This document shows positions 1 through 9,542 of a DNA stretch of 25,182 nucleotides, piece after piece. Within the stretch, counting starts at the first letter, position 1; each line of letters begins with the position of its first letter. Made by a program: the position numbers and the translations under genes. Below the pieces are notes generated by a model. That model was not told the DNA's origin, ran no database searches, and saw only the letters and a program-made list of their open reading frames with translations. Source of the stretch: Conidiobolus incongruus B7586 (lineage: Eukaryota > Entomophthoromycota > Entomophthoromycetes > Entomophthorales > Conidiobolaceae); NCBI GenBank assembly GCA_000697335.1, contig JNEM01009561.1, forward strand, positions 1-25,182, given 5' to 3'.

Positions 1-719
1 TTATCTTAGTATTGGAAACTAAGGTAGATTATATTTATTTTAGGAAGTTTCAATATTCTGGTTATGAAAAATAAAAAATAAATCTATTAAGGTAAGATTT
101 TGATAATTTAAATAAAATAGGATAGAATATAAATTATAATAAAGTTTAGTTAAAAGATAAGCAATTAAAAACTAGTTATATATATATATATATATTATTT
201 TTTTAATTAAAATTATTTTTTAAATAATAATTATAAATTAAATTACATTATATTAAAGGTATAAAAAATTTTTAAATTTAAAATAATTAGAAAAAGTTAA
301 CAAATTTAATATATTTATTAGATTATAACTTAAATGATTATAATTGCTTTGAGTAATTAAAAATTAAACATAAAAGAAAAAAAATTTCAATGAATAAATT
401 GAAATAATTTATAAAGTATGAAATTTCAGTTTTTGATAAAAAACTGTTAAGTATTAGAAGATTGTTAAAAATATCGAAAAATCTAATAATAATAAAATTG
501 ATGATATATTAATTTTTGTAGATTATATATTGAATTTTTGATTTTGGTTAAATTAAAAAAGGGTTTAATTAATTGAAATCTGAAATAAATTATAAGTTAA
601 AAAGAAAATAGATATATTTTTGAGAATAATAAGACAGATTTTATGAAAATAATATATTAAATAAAAATAATGATACAAATATGAATAAAAAATTATGCGA
701 GGAAAAAGAGTTTATAGTC
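1..719. other. Very AT-rich gene-free stretch
   Basis: No open frame with protein-like composition was seen on either strand. The stretch holds poly-A/T runs and a TA dinucleotide tract near 176-195. Its right end is the 3' flank of the uS8 gene. Long AT-only words dominate, as at the far right end of the window. Confidence 0.6.
176..195. repeat. (TA)n microsatellite
   Basis: An uninterrupted TA dinucleotide run of about ten units. A second run of similar length lies at about 22976-22992. Confidence 0.85.
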
Positions 720-1407
720 TTAGTAGAAGTAACCTAAGATTTTACCACCAGTGTGTAACTTACGGGCTTGTTCGTGGTCAATGATACCAGCGGAGGTAGT
801 CAAGACAAGGTAACCGACGGAACGGGCAGGTAACAAGTTACGGACCCACTTTTCAAGATCGGCCAAGGGGACGTTGAAACGGGGGGAAATAACACCACAC
901 TTGTTGAGACGACCGTTCAATTGGACAACCAATTTACCAGAGCGGTGGTCATCGACATATTCGAATTCATCAATGTAACCTAAATAGTAATGTATTTAGT
1001 ATATGTTGAGGTAAGAAATCAAAATAAAGATTATGAAATATTAATAGAAAACTAAAATTGCTTAAAGACATCTACTAATAAACCTAAACTCTTCCCGAAG
1101 GATCCGATTTCCAATCCTCTGTTTAATATTCCAGAAACTTAAAAAAACTACTCAGTGGGATGTACAAAAGTACGGCCAAGTAATTCCAGTTATAATCTGG
1201 GATCAACTTGTAAATTGAGAAAGAGGATTGGAAGATCGGATCATTGGGAGGTTAATACTGAAAATAAAACTTACCATGGCGTTGCATAACAGTCAAGAAA
1301 CGGATGATGACCTTGGAGGAGGGACGAATCAAGACTTGTCTCTTACCCTTCTTTTCGGCGTTGGTGATGTTGTTTAAGCAGTCGTTGAGAACGGAAACAC
1401 GGACCAT
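720..1407 (-). CDS. RPS22: 40S ribosomal protein uS8 (RPS22/RPS15A family)
   Basis: Component of the small ribosomal subunit that binds 18S rRNA. Exon 1 is 1275-1407 and exon 2 is 720-979, giving 130 residues, the usual length of eukaryotic uS8. The 295-nt intron (980-1274) starts GTAAG on the minus strand and ends TTTAG, splitting a Gly codon. Family hallmarks are nearly unchanged from yeast Rps22: [15 protein letters not shown] in exon 1, and [34 protein letters not shown] and [11 protein letters not shown] in exon 2, ending GKILGYFY. The start ATG at 1407 gives the expected short N-terminus. Codon choice (CGT, TTG, GTC, ACC) is much richer in C/G than the surroundings, as expected for a highly expressed gene. 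It is divergent from the TMEM70-like gene. The intron contains a long hairpin, and a 5'-UTR intron is possible; both are listed separately. Confidence 0.97.
1101..1242 (-). repeat. Long inverted repeat (hairpin) inside the uS8 intron
   Basis: Positions 1101-1120 and 1222-1242 are reverse complements over 20 bp, with a single one-base bulge. They enclose a loop of about 100 nt. Smaller hairpins are visible inside the loop (CCAG/CTGG and GTAC/GTAC arms) and a CC-TTCG-GG mini-hairpin lies just outside. The arms are far richer in G/C than the intergenic DNA. Such a stem can be a processing structure or the terminal stem of an intron-encoded small RNA. No clear C/D pair (RTGATGA/CTGA) or H/ACA hinge was found. 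Confidence 0.8.
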
Positions 1408-1981
1408 GGTGAATGAATACTTCGAACTATATAAAAAGATTAAGTTAATAAGTGGTGAACAAAGCAACTTGAGAGTGTCGCATCCTGTAAAAGTAATTGA
1501 TTCTTATTTTCTATAATTCTATAGAATCCAAGAATCAAATACGAGAGGTACAAGCGATTCATCAAGCTGTATGGCGAAGACATAAAGTCAATCGTCACTT
1601 CCTCCAAATGAGTGTTAATCTTTTACGACTAATTCAATCAGAGGTTCACAGTTATGAATAATTTTTAATTCTGATATCGTTAGATATCTGACTTTTGGTT
1701 TTATATGGGTACTCTCTTCGATTATCTCATATCAAATATATGATGGATGCATTGATTGGTGTTGGATTAGTACCTTTAAGACAAGTGTAAAAGTGATCGA
1801 ACGTTAGAGGGATCTGAATAGTTTAAATGTAAAGATTAATAAATGTTTAAACAATTAGATTAGAAATCCCATAATCTAAGGTCGGAGATATTTTTATTAA
1901 ATTGAGTAATCTAAAAATCACAACTAGTTTTATAATAACTGTCACATAAATTATATTTTATTATATTATTAAGTATTAATA
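1408..1981. promoter_or_regulatory. Divergent promoter region of uS8 and the TMEM70-like gene
   Basis: This 574-bp spacer lies between two divergently transcribed genes and must hold both promoters. The half next to uS8 (about 1450-1640) is less AT-biased than typical spacer here. It includes a minus-strand open frame of 47 codons starting at the ATG at 1583 and ending at 1440, which could be an upstream ORF if transcription starts early enough. No specific factor site could be assigned with confidence. Confidence 0.5.
1485..1542 (-). other. Possible 5'-UTR intron of the uS8 gene
   Basis: Upstream of the uS8 ATG, the minus strand has a GTATTTG donor (first base 1542) and a pyrimidine-rich TTTTACAG acceptor (last base 1485), 58 nt apart. 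That is close to the size of confirmed introns in this window. The acceptor lies 77 nt before the start codon. There is no transcript evidence, so this is a prediction from splice motifs and size. Confidence 0.35.
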
Positions 1982-2743
1982 ATGAGTTTAACATTAAGAG
2001 TATTAAGTCGTGCCAGTAATTCACTTCTTTTAAGACATTCTGCTATTAATTTGGGGAAGAATGCCTTTATTCTTTCATCTAATAAACTTGGTTCCAAGAT
2101 TTCTTTCTATTCCACTAAACCCACAGATCAAACTCACCTTAAAACGATATACGAAGGACCTTTAACTAAAACTGCCAAGTATTTGAAAGTATTCTCAATT
2201 TCTTCTTTAGTCCTCACTTGCTCAGTTGCTCCCCTTATCTTTTTTATTGATGCTGGATTATCAACAGCAGTACGTACTATTTTATTTGGCGCCGGTAATT
2301 TATACTCCTATTTCCATGCATTATTAGCAAGTTATTTATTCGTTATATGGTCTTTAGCTCTCGGAACTAGTGGTGTTTCTACTGCTCTCATTCATTGGTG
2401 TATTTTCCCTTATGTAACTAAAATCCAAGTTGATCCTACTACCCTTGAAACCAAAGAAAAAACAGATCAGCCAATTCCTACTCAACGTCAAGAAGTTGGT
2501 CCTAACACTAAATTTACATTTGAAACACTCTCTCTTTTTGGTGGAATTAAGTCTCATCAAATTCTTACTAGCCAATTAGAAACTTCAAGTAGGCTTTTCA
2601 CCACTCATAGAGTGAAGAATGACATTAAAAAGACATTCTATATTCATCCTAATATGATCCAAGAAATCCCTGAGCTTAATCAACTTGATTTACACTCCAC
2701 AGGAAAGTTTGAAGCTCTTAAAGCTGCTAATACTCTCGAATGA
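1982..2743 (+). CDS. TMEM70-like mitochondrial inner-membrane assembly factor
   Basis: Single-exon gene of 253 residues. The first ~45 residues are rich in Ser, Arg and Lys with almost no acidic residues and end near SFYSTKP, a typical mitochondrial presequence. The mature part starts with IYEGPLTKTAKYLKVFS, matching the conserved entry of the TMEM70/DUF1301 family (Y-x-GP-ocTKT-x-K-x-LK-x-F in loose form). Two hydrophobic segments follow, at about residues 68-90 and 110-138, then a GVSTALIHWC..PYVTKI stretch characteristic of fungal members. The C-terminal ~110 residues are soluble. In animals TMEM70 promotes assembly of the ATP synthase c-ring and of complex I; the same role here is inferred. 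TMEM186 and TMEM223 are related alternatives, but the motif order fits TMEM70 best. It is transcribed away from uS8. Confidence 0.75.
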   Translation: MSLTLRVLSRASNSLLLRHSAINLGKNAFILSSNKLGSKISFYSTKPTDQTHLKTIYEGPLTKTAKYLKVFSISSLVLTCSVAPLIFFIDAGLSTAVRTILFGAGNLYSYFHALLASYLFVIWSLALGTSGVSTALIHWCIFPYVTKIQVDPTTLETKEKTDQPIPTQRQEVGPNTKFTFETLSLFGGIKSHQILTSQLETSSRLFTTHRVKNDIKKTFYIHPNMIQEIPELNQLDLHSTGKFEALKAANTLE

Positions 2744-3055
2744 ATTGATTAATATTTAATTTATTATAAACTTAAAAACTATTTGGATCCTTATTATATC
2801 TAATATTCCGATTTTTTTTACCTGTTTTTAATCAATTCCATCAGTTTTTGAATTTTGTAAACTAATTATTATTATTCTTAGTAATTATTAAAAACAATAA
2901 ACAATATTTGTTGGAAATTTTCTTCAAAATGAAATTATATTATGAAAGTATTAAATTTAATAGATTTAAAAAATATATTCAAGTTTAATTTCAAATGAAC
3001 TTTATATCAGGTATAAAATTAGTTGATTTTTTTTTATAATTTAATAATATTATTA
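2744..3055. other. AT-rich spacer downstream of the TMEM70-like gene
   Basis: 3' flank of the TMEM70-like gene. No gene is seen; only poly-A/T words. Confidence 0.5.
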
Positions 3056-3500
3056 TAGGGAATAGCTCAGTCAATCACTCATGAACTATGGTTACCACAC
3101 TAAATCAAGAAGTCACATCAGAGGTTACTCATTTCATAATCTGGCTGATTCTGCTACTTTCTGTCAGTGAGTCATTCCTGTTCACAAATATCAACAATGG
3201 AAACTAATATAAGGTTATAATGAGTGAATTAGTAAATATCATTTTATTAACTTCATTTCAAAAGTATCCAGTCTTTAAGTTTTCATTGTAAGACCTACAA
3301 AATTTTTAAGTTGTGACAAGTGTGAGATATTTATTTTATTCTAAGAGCCTTTTTTACAGGAAGCTGTTTTCACCTGATTTGGTGAAATCAATCAATTTCT
3401 TGTAATTTTGTAGTAACCTATCATTTACCACTGGCAATTGCCTGTTCAAGTTCTAAAAGTCTATTTTCCCCCAAATTACCAGTCGTCACTATTGTTTCAT
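3056..3500 (-). pseudogene. Decayed coding fragments of an unrecognised gene
   Basis: This stretch is clearly less AT-biased than its flanks, and on the minus strand it holds short protein-like strings. One frame near 3430-3530 reads HEINNANFNYETIVTTGNLG and continues to ELEQAIASG before a GTAAAT donor-like sequence. Others read KKLIDFTKSGENSFL (about 3355-3400) and NDSLTESSRISQIMK (about 3130-3180), the latter after a plausible CAG acceptor. The pieces are broken by stops, there is no start codon in frame, and no family was recognised. The first fragment overlaps the start of direct repeat copy A. Copy B, 4.8 kb away, encodes a related string (MEVSVHEISNVNFNCE). This looks like a host gene remnant. 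A real multi-exon gene cannot be fully excluded. Confidence 0.4.
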
Positions 3501-3872
3501 AATTGAAATTTGCATTATTAATTTCATGAAAGACTTAATTGAGGATCAGGATTTATATCTATTTCATAGGGTTTTTTTAATATAATATTTGAAAATATAA
3601 TTTATTGAATAAATATTTAATTTCCTTCTATTTAACACATTTAGTATTTATTTTAACCTGATTATTTCAGCTATATTGCCTTATTCACTATTAAATTTAT
3701 AAAATTTTTAATTTTTTTTTCAATATTTATGTCTATTGAATAAATTAATCCCAGTTATTTCTAAATTTTTATCTTGATGGACAAACGGAAAAATAATAAT
3801 AGTATTAGCATATATGATATAATCATTAATCATTGAATTTTTATAATTTACAAATTAAAAGCCAATTATCGA
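3497..3872. repeat. Diverged direct repeat, copy A (left of the methyltransferase gene)
   Basis: The sequence aligns in the same orientation with 8334-8720 over almost its whole length. Shared blocks include AATTGAAATTTRCATT, CTTAATTGAGGATCA, TAGTATTTATTTTAACCT, TATTGAATAA and TCATTAATCATT. By eye about 70% of bases agree, with several small indels. Weaker similarity may continue to about 4200 (against about 9060). No terminal inverted repeats or target-site duplications were seen. Confidence 0.75.
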
Positions 3873-5199
3873 AAATCGAAAAAGTGAGCTAAATATATAC
3901 ATATAAATTAAATCTAATTCGCCTTTATCAATATATTATTTGTTTTAATGATTTCTTCCCTGACTTTTTCACGAGTTCCAGAATTGTCCTATAAAAATTA
4001 AAACTCAAGGTACTGTAGAGTGAAATTTTTTGCTTTTAGGATGTTAATTCTTTTGACTAAATATTGGACTCATATATATCTTATATCAAAAGTAAAAATA
4101 CCTTTGTTATATTTCATAAGGTTGTTTAAGTTTAATATTTGAATTAGACTTAGTTCAAGCGTTATATTTTGTTAATGTTTAATAAAAGTAATTAATAATT
4201 TTCATACAAATTTATAGTTATTTGAATGATTAATAATTTTGATTTTCAAAGTTTAAAGATATGACTTAGATAAATATTGAAATTGACATTAAATATGATT
4301 ATTTTGAGTGGAGTACTTGATATTAAGTTAATTTATAAACTACTCAGTAATGCTGAATTATTTATTTTATTGAAAATGGAAACTCTGGTTTTTGATAGTT
4401 ATATCTGTATCAATGGATAATAATACTTAATTACAATTTAGCTCTCTATTTAACAACTGATTGGAAACTTGAGAAATACTTAGTATTATTAGTTTTATAA
4501 ATATTGAATTTATTAAAAGTTTTGCTAACGATAAGTAAATTTATCACTAGTAAATTATTATTCAATGTATATATTTGTAAAAAGAAAATAGAAATACTAG
4601 TGAAATGGAAAATTTAATTTTCGTTATTGTTGTTATGATTTCTTATATTGGAATTGTAAAGTTTAAAATGATTATTTTGAATTAGGATTGAATGATATTG
4701 ATACTAATTTTGTATTTTATACATATAGCCTTAAGAACTAAAATTTTGTTTGTATTTTTGAAGTATTTTTTGTCATCCATTCATTTGAAATTATTATTAA
4801 TTTTATTAAACCTAAAGAATTTTAAAATTTACAAATTTTATGTTAATTTTATATTTTGAATAACAATAGATGCTTAAAATTGATATACATTATATATGAT
4901 AGTAGTTATCTAATTATCTTTTAATAAAATTAAAACCTTCATTCTCTAAATTATTATTATTATTATTATTATTGGATTTGGATTTTACAAATTGAAGCAA
5001 AATCATAATTTATATTGTTTTGAATATAATTTGTATTGAAGTTAATTTTTTTGAGAATATAATGAATTGAATATATAAAATATGATTATATATTAGTAAA
5101 ATTTAGCTGATTTATTTGTTGTTATCAATATTATGGGTTATTTAAAACAAATTTTGAAATTGTATTCATAAATATTTATACTTTGCTATAGGTGCAATG
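3873..5199. other. AT-rich spacer downstream of the methyltransferase gene
   Basis: No convincing coding sequence on either strand. The part up to about 4200 may continue repeat copy A weakly. An (ATT)n microsatellite lies at about 4950-4973. The right end is the 3' flank of the methyltransferase gene, whose stop is at 5200-5202. Confidence 0.5.
4950..4973. repeat. (ATT)n microsatellite
   Basis: About eight perfect ATT units in the spacer. Not coding. Confidence 0.85.
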
Positions 5200-8100
5200 T
5201 TATTGGGATAGTATTTTCATTAATTCAAGGCCCATTGCATAAGCAACTGGTCTTGGGACTGCATTTGCAATTTGCTTATATTTACTCTGGATTAATCCTA
5301 AGAAAATGTCTTTATCATTAAATCCTAAACAGTATTAGATAAGAGTTATATTTGATTTTTTCTATTACCTTGAACTCTAGCGCATTCTCTAACGCTTAAT
5401 ACTCGATCTTCTTCATAATGAATAGTATCTAACTATTTTAGAGTTAGCTTGGTTATTATATAAAATATTCCTTTACTGTTGAATTCGGAGCAATGAGTCC
5501 AATGATAGTTGATAAAGGCTTGTATCTATTATTTCTTTTATAAAAATGTTTATGGCGATTTTCCGAATTCTCTTCTTGATTATTCTAACAATTGTTAATA
5601 TAGACAAAGAACTACAAAGTCTTTTTTACCTTATTTGATAAATAATTATTTATCCATCTCATTCCTGATAGATCAGAATCATAGGGCAGAATCCGAATTT
5701 TCTCTTGAACAATACTAGTATGACTAGGTGCTATGTGATCTGGCCATTCTCTATGATATATATTTCCATTTCCAATATACGGAAGATCTGATATTACATC
5801 TCCAAGTACCAAAGGAGGTATACAGCATAAATCTTTTTTTGAATTAATATTAATAGAATCAATATTTCGACCAAAATACTGATATTCATCATATGAATAA
5901 CTGCTTTTCTGAGGAAATTCTGGTAATTTGTATCCTAACTTGGCGCCCCAAATAAATAATCGTTCTCTAGTTTGAGCTAAACAATGATTATCACAAGAAA
6001 TTCTTGCAGTTTTGATTTGGTAACCATTAGAAACTAAAAATAAAATAATAGCGTTGAATATATCTAACTGTTTGAGGGATTTATGTTTGAATAAGATAGA
6101 TCTAAAGTTCGATTAGCTTTGATAAAGTAATATTTAAAATACTTACGGTACTTGTTCTATTAGAAAGTACTTTGGTCGAATGAAATCAATATAAGATAAT
6201 AAATTTGCCATTAAACTATTGTTTTTCATAGATTTTTGACTTGATATATGTGGATTTAATATGGAATATCCTTGACAAGGAGGGCCGGAAATAATTATAT
6301 CGACTTCACTCTATTTCGACTGTAAAAAATTAAATAATAAAAGTATATTAAATATTTACCTTATCAAATGGTTTATTGTGTTGGATGAGATTCTTCAAAA
6401 TATCAGAAGCATCTTCATTAAAATATAAAGCATTTGGGTTTGCTGAGCTCTGTTTATTTGAAGCAATACAATCTTCATTAATATCAATAGACCTATAATG
6501 ATTAACCTTGGCTAAAAAATAGTTATTCTATATGTACCATTTGCATTGTACACATCCTGAATCGGCCATTCCTCGAGAAAATGAGCCACAACCCGAAAAA
6601 AGATCCAACATATTCAATTTAGGAAAAGATCGTTTGATGGTATCTTGATGATATATTGAATTTGGAATACTCATTATTTCTCCCTCAGAATTTATCATAC
6701 GAGTTACAAAGAACTAGTTATTAGTAAATCTAATGCATTAAAGTTATTTCACTCACTTGATTTCCAGCGCCAAAGTAATTATTTTTAATTTCTGTTCCTG
6801 TTTTAAGGTATTTGACATCACAGGATCTTACAATTTTTCTAATGTGAAATGTCTCAAATTTATTAGTGTATATCAATTCATTTATTTTTAGATCTGGTAT
6901 GATGTTATTTTCATATTTATCATGTCGATTTTTAAACATTCTGAAATCAAAATATTCTTCATTTAATGCTTTAATTAACTGGCCAATCCTTAATATAATC
7001 ACTTTTCTCTCTTTAATATAGTCTATATCTAATAACTGATAATATTTTCCTTTAGTAATTTCAATTCTAGATTCATTATTCATGCATTGACATATTAGCT
7101 TTCCTTTTTCACTGACTGAATTTGACAAGCTCAACTGTTCAAAACAAAAATATCTCGAAATAAATTTAAATATACAAAAATAATTATGATTATCTATAAA
7201 ATTAATAATGATATTTAAAAAATCAAACTATATTACCTTTGTTCCTATATCCTAGCTGCACTTTTACTTTACGGACAATATCTTCTAATTCCACATTTTT
7301 TCCTTTACAATTACATTCTTCTGTAAGAAACAACTAATTTGTGGTTAGATTTATTTTCACTAGCTATTTTAATAATACTTCGTTTTCATTATATTGAGTA
7401 TCACCAAAGTCCCAGTACTTCATAAAAAATACTACCTTAAAAGCTACAGGACAAAAGCTATCTTCAATAATTTCTGTTATCATTGCAACAGGTGTTTGCC
7501 CATACGAATATTTTTCTTCTGGATCAAATAGTTCAATGAAATCTCCTGCTTCAAAGACTCCTTTTGAAGTTTCATATCTTTGTCTGGGATAGTTCAAATG
7601 TAATTTATTCAATAATTTAAAATTTTCTTGATTAGGATTTTCTCTACTTTCTATATATTCCATTTTTAATTAAATATACAATTAAAATTTTATCGTCAAT
7701 ACCGTTTTGTATATAATGGATATTTGATCCAAAACATTTTTCAAATTTGTCAAAGACTTTTCTTGTAACTAGAGTTTTCTAAAATAATGTTAAATATAAT
7801 AAATAAATATAAAAACTGTTATTGCTTTTGATTTCTTATAACCCATTGAGTGTTCTAAAAACATTAAAATTTATCTATATTGGTTGTTGTATATATTACC
7901 ATGAAATATGTCCAATGTGCACATCTTGGGGTAAATATCTTCTATCTTTAGAAAGCCAATTAATATTATATAAATCCTTATTAGGTTGGTATACTTCTTT
8001 CTTTATCCAAAATGAATTTTTGCATATTTGTCTTGTAAAGTCCACTAAAAACAAGGTTAATTGTTACATAAAGTTAAATATATATACATTTACTTGAATA

Positions 8101-8364
8101 TAGAGTATCGCTTTTCCATTGATCAAACCAATCTAAATTGATCAATTTTAATATATTGCACCTAATATTATATTTACCTGAATTATGATATTTTTTCTGC
8201 AACCATTCAAAAAAATCATCTAAATTAATCGTCAGTAAATAGTTTATATATCTCAACTCAAATACATTTGAATGATTGAATATTTGCTTGCGGAAATTCC
8301 TGTAAAAAGAAACTAATGAAATATATCATTATCTCACAATTGAAATTTACATTGCTAATTTCAT
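5200..8364 (-). CDS. C5-cytosine DNA methyltransferase with two BAH domains (DNMT1/DIM-2-like)
   Basis: Methylates cytosine in nuclear DNA. Exons by GT-AG and frame: 8351-8364, 8094-8299, 8044 to about 7900, possibly about 7819-7856, 7703-7778, 7379-7650, 7237-7333, 6757-7193, 6538-6713, 6360-6492, 6147-6310, 5630-6101, 5477-5584, 5369-5432, 5200-5324; resolved introns are 43-52 nt, about 820 residues in all. BAH1 (7237-7650) has VFEAGDFIELFDPEE and, across a splice, NELFLT; BAH2 (6757-7130) has IGQLIKAL and KINELIYT. The catalytic part has motif I LDLFSGCGSFSRG, motif IV SGPPCQGYS with the catalytic Cys, motif VI EQV where ENV is usual, motif VIII AQTRER, motif IX LGDVISDLP and motif X QIANAVP. 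A short target-recognition region lies between VIII and IX. The N-terminal ~120 residues match no domain with confidence (RFD-like position). The junction near 7780-7925 does not close in frame. The start at 8364 is tentative and lies in repeat copy B. Confidence 0.9.
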
Positions 8365-8720
8365 GAACTGAGACTTCCATCTTAATTGAGGATCAAATCT
8401 TGTATATTTTTCGTGGGGCCTTTGTAATATAAGCTTGATATTCGAAGATACAATGCATTCAATATATATTTGATTCCTTTCTATTTGACATCTTATAGTA
8501 TTTATTTTAACCTAATTATTTTAATAATGAGTTTTAATTTTAATTCAACAATTTTTACTTTTTCAATTGTTTTATATTTATTGAATAAGATAATAGTTCC
8601 AGTAATTGTCAAATATTCATCCTCATGAGTAAAAGGAAAAATAACGCTATTATCAACATAGATAATATATTCATTAATCATTAAGTTTTTATAATTTTCG
8701 AAATATAAACCAATTATCTA
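8334..8720. repeat. Diverged direct repeat, copy B (at the 5' end of the methyltransferase gene)
   Basis: Partner of 3497-3872 in the same orientation. It contains the tentative first exon of the methyltransferase and the GT donor of its first intron (8349-8350 on the minus strand). On the minus strand another frame here starts with an ATG and reads MEVSVHEISNVNFNCE, related to the fragment in copy A. Relative to A it has an 11-12 nt insertion before that frame. The pair brackets the methyltransferase gene. Confidence 0.75.
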
Positions 8721-9542
8721 AATATTATAAGTTAGAAACATTATTATTTATATTTTCAATTACATCCAAATCATTCTCATAAATATTGTCCTTTTGAGTT
8801 ATTTCATTTTTAATTTTTTCACAAATGAATGCGTTATTCTGAATAATATTAATATGAATCTAATATGAATCTAATATGATAAATTATTGAGTTTACCTTA
8901 TTGATATTGATTCTCTTTAACTAAATATTCAATTAATTAATAATTTTAGTTCAATTTCACAATTTAGGTTACTTTTGACATTTTTCATATTTGTTATTAC
9001 ATTAATTTTCAAGTTTAGAATTAACCTAAGATTTATATTTTTTTAACATTTAATAAATGTAATTTTAAAATTATTGATTCATTTAATACACTTTTCGATT
9101 CAAAACGAAGTATCTTAATGAGTTATCTCATTCAATTAATGTTATCCAATATTAAAAATACTTTAAAAAAGGTTATAGATATTACTATTAAGCACATAAA
9201 TGATTATTTAAGTATTATATTATTGATATTATTATTTTGAATTTAATCATAATGGAATTTTCAAAAGCATAACATTGTTAAAAAATTAGGTGTCAAATTT
9301 AGAATATCTGTCGAATAAAAGTTATCCATATATATACATTAAATTTTTATTGTTTATTTAAATATCTTCTAGGCTTTTAAGGTGTTATTTAATATTCTAT
9401 AAAATTATAAAAACTATAAAAACTATAAACATAATAAATGAAAAATGATTCCTAACAAGGTTTAATTTTTGAATTTAATAAATGCAATTCACATATAAAT
9501 ATTTAACATCTCTTCCAAAATATTAGTAAATTTCGAATTAAA
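8365..9542. other. AT-rich spacer between the methyltransferase and the small helical-protein gene
   Basis: Divergent promoter space. The first part is repeat copy B, with weaker similarity to the left copy perhaps continuing to about 9060. An 11-nt unit (AATATGAATCT) is repeated about three times at 8851-8880, and a short AAAACTAT duplication lies near 9408-9428. No gene was recognised. Confidence 0.5.
8851..8880. repeat. Short tandem repeat, 11-nt unit
   Basis: The unit AATATGAATCT occurs two and a half to three times head to tail, the last copy ending in a variant. Non-coding. Confidence 0.7.

Noticed and set aside
3058-3130. tRNA-like start (GGGAATAGCTCAGT resembles box A)
   Set aside because: No box B, no pairing arms and no anticodon arm follow. 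It lies in the decayed gene fragment.
7822-8097. 91-codon plus-strand frame
   Set aside because: Antisense to the methyltransferase N-terminal exons; AT-driven Ile/Tyr/Leu composition.
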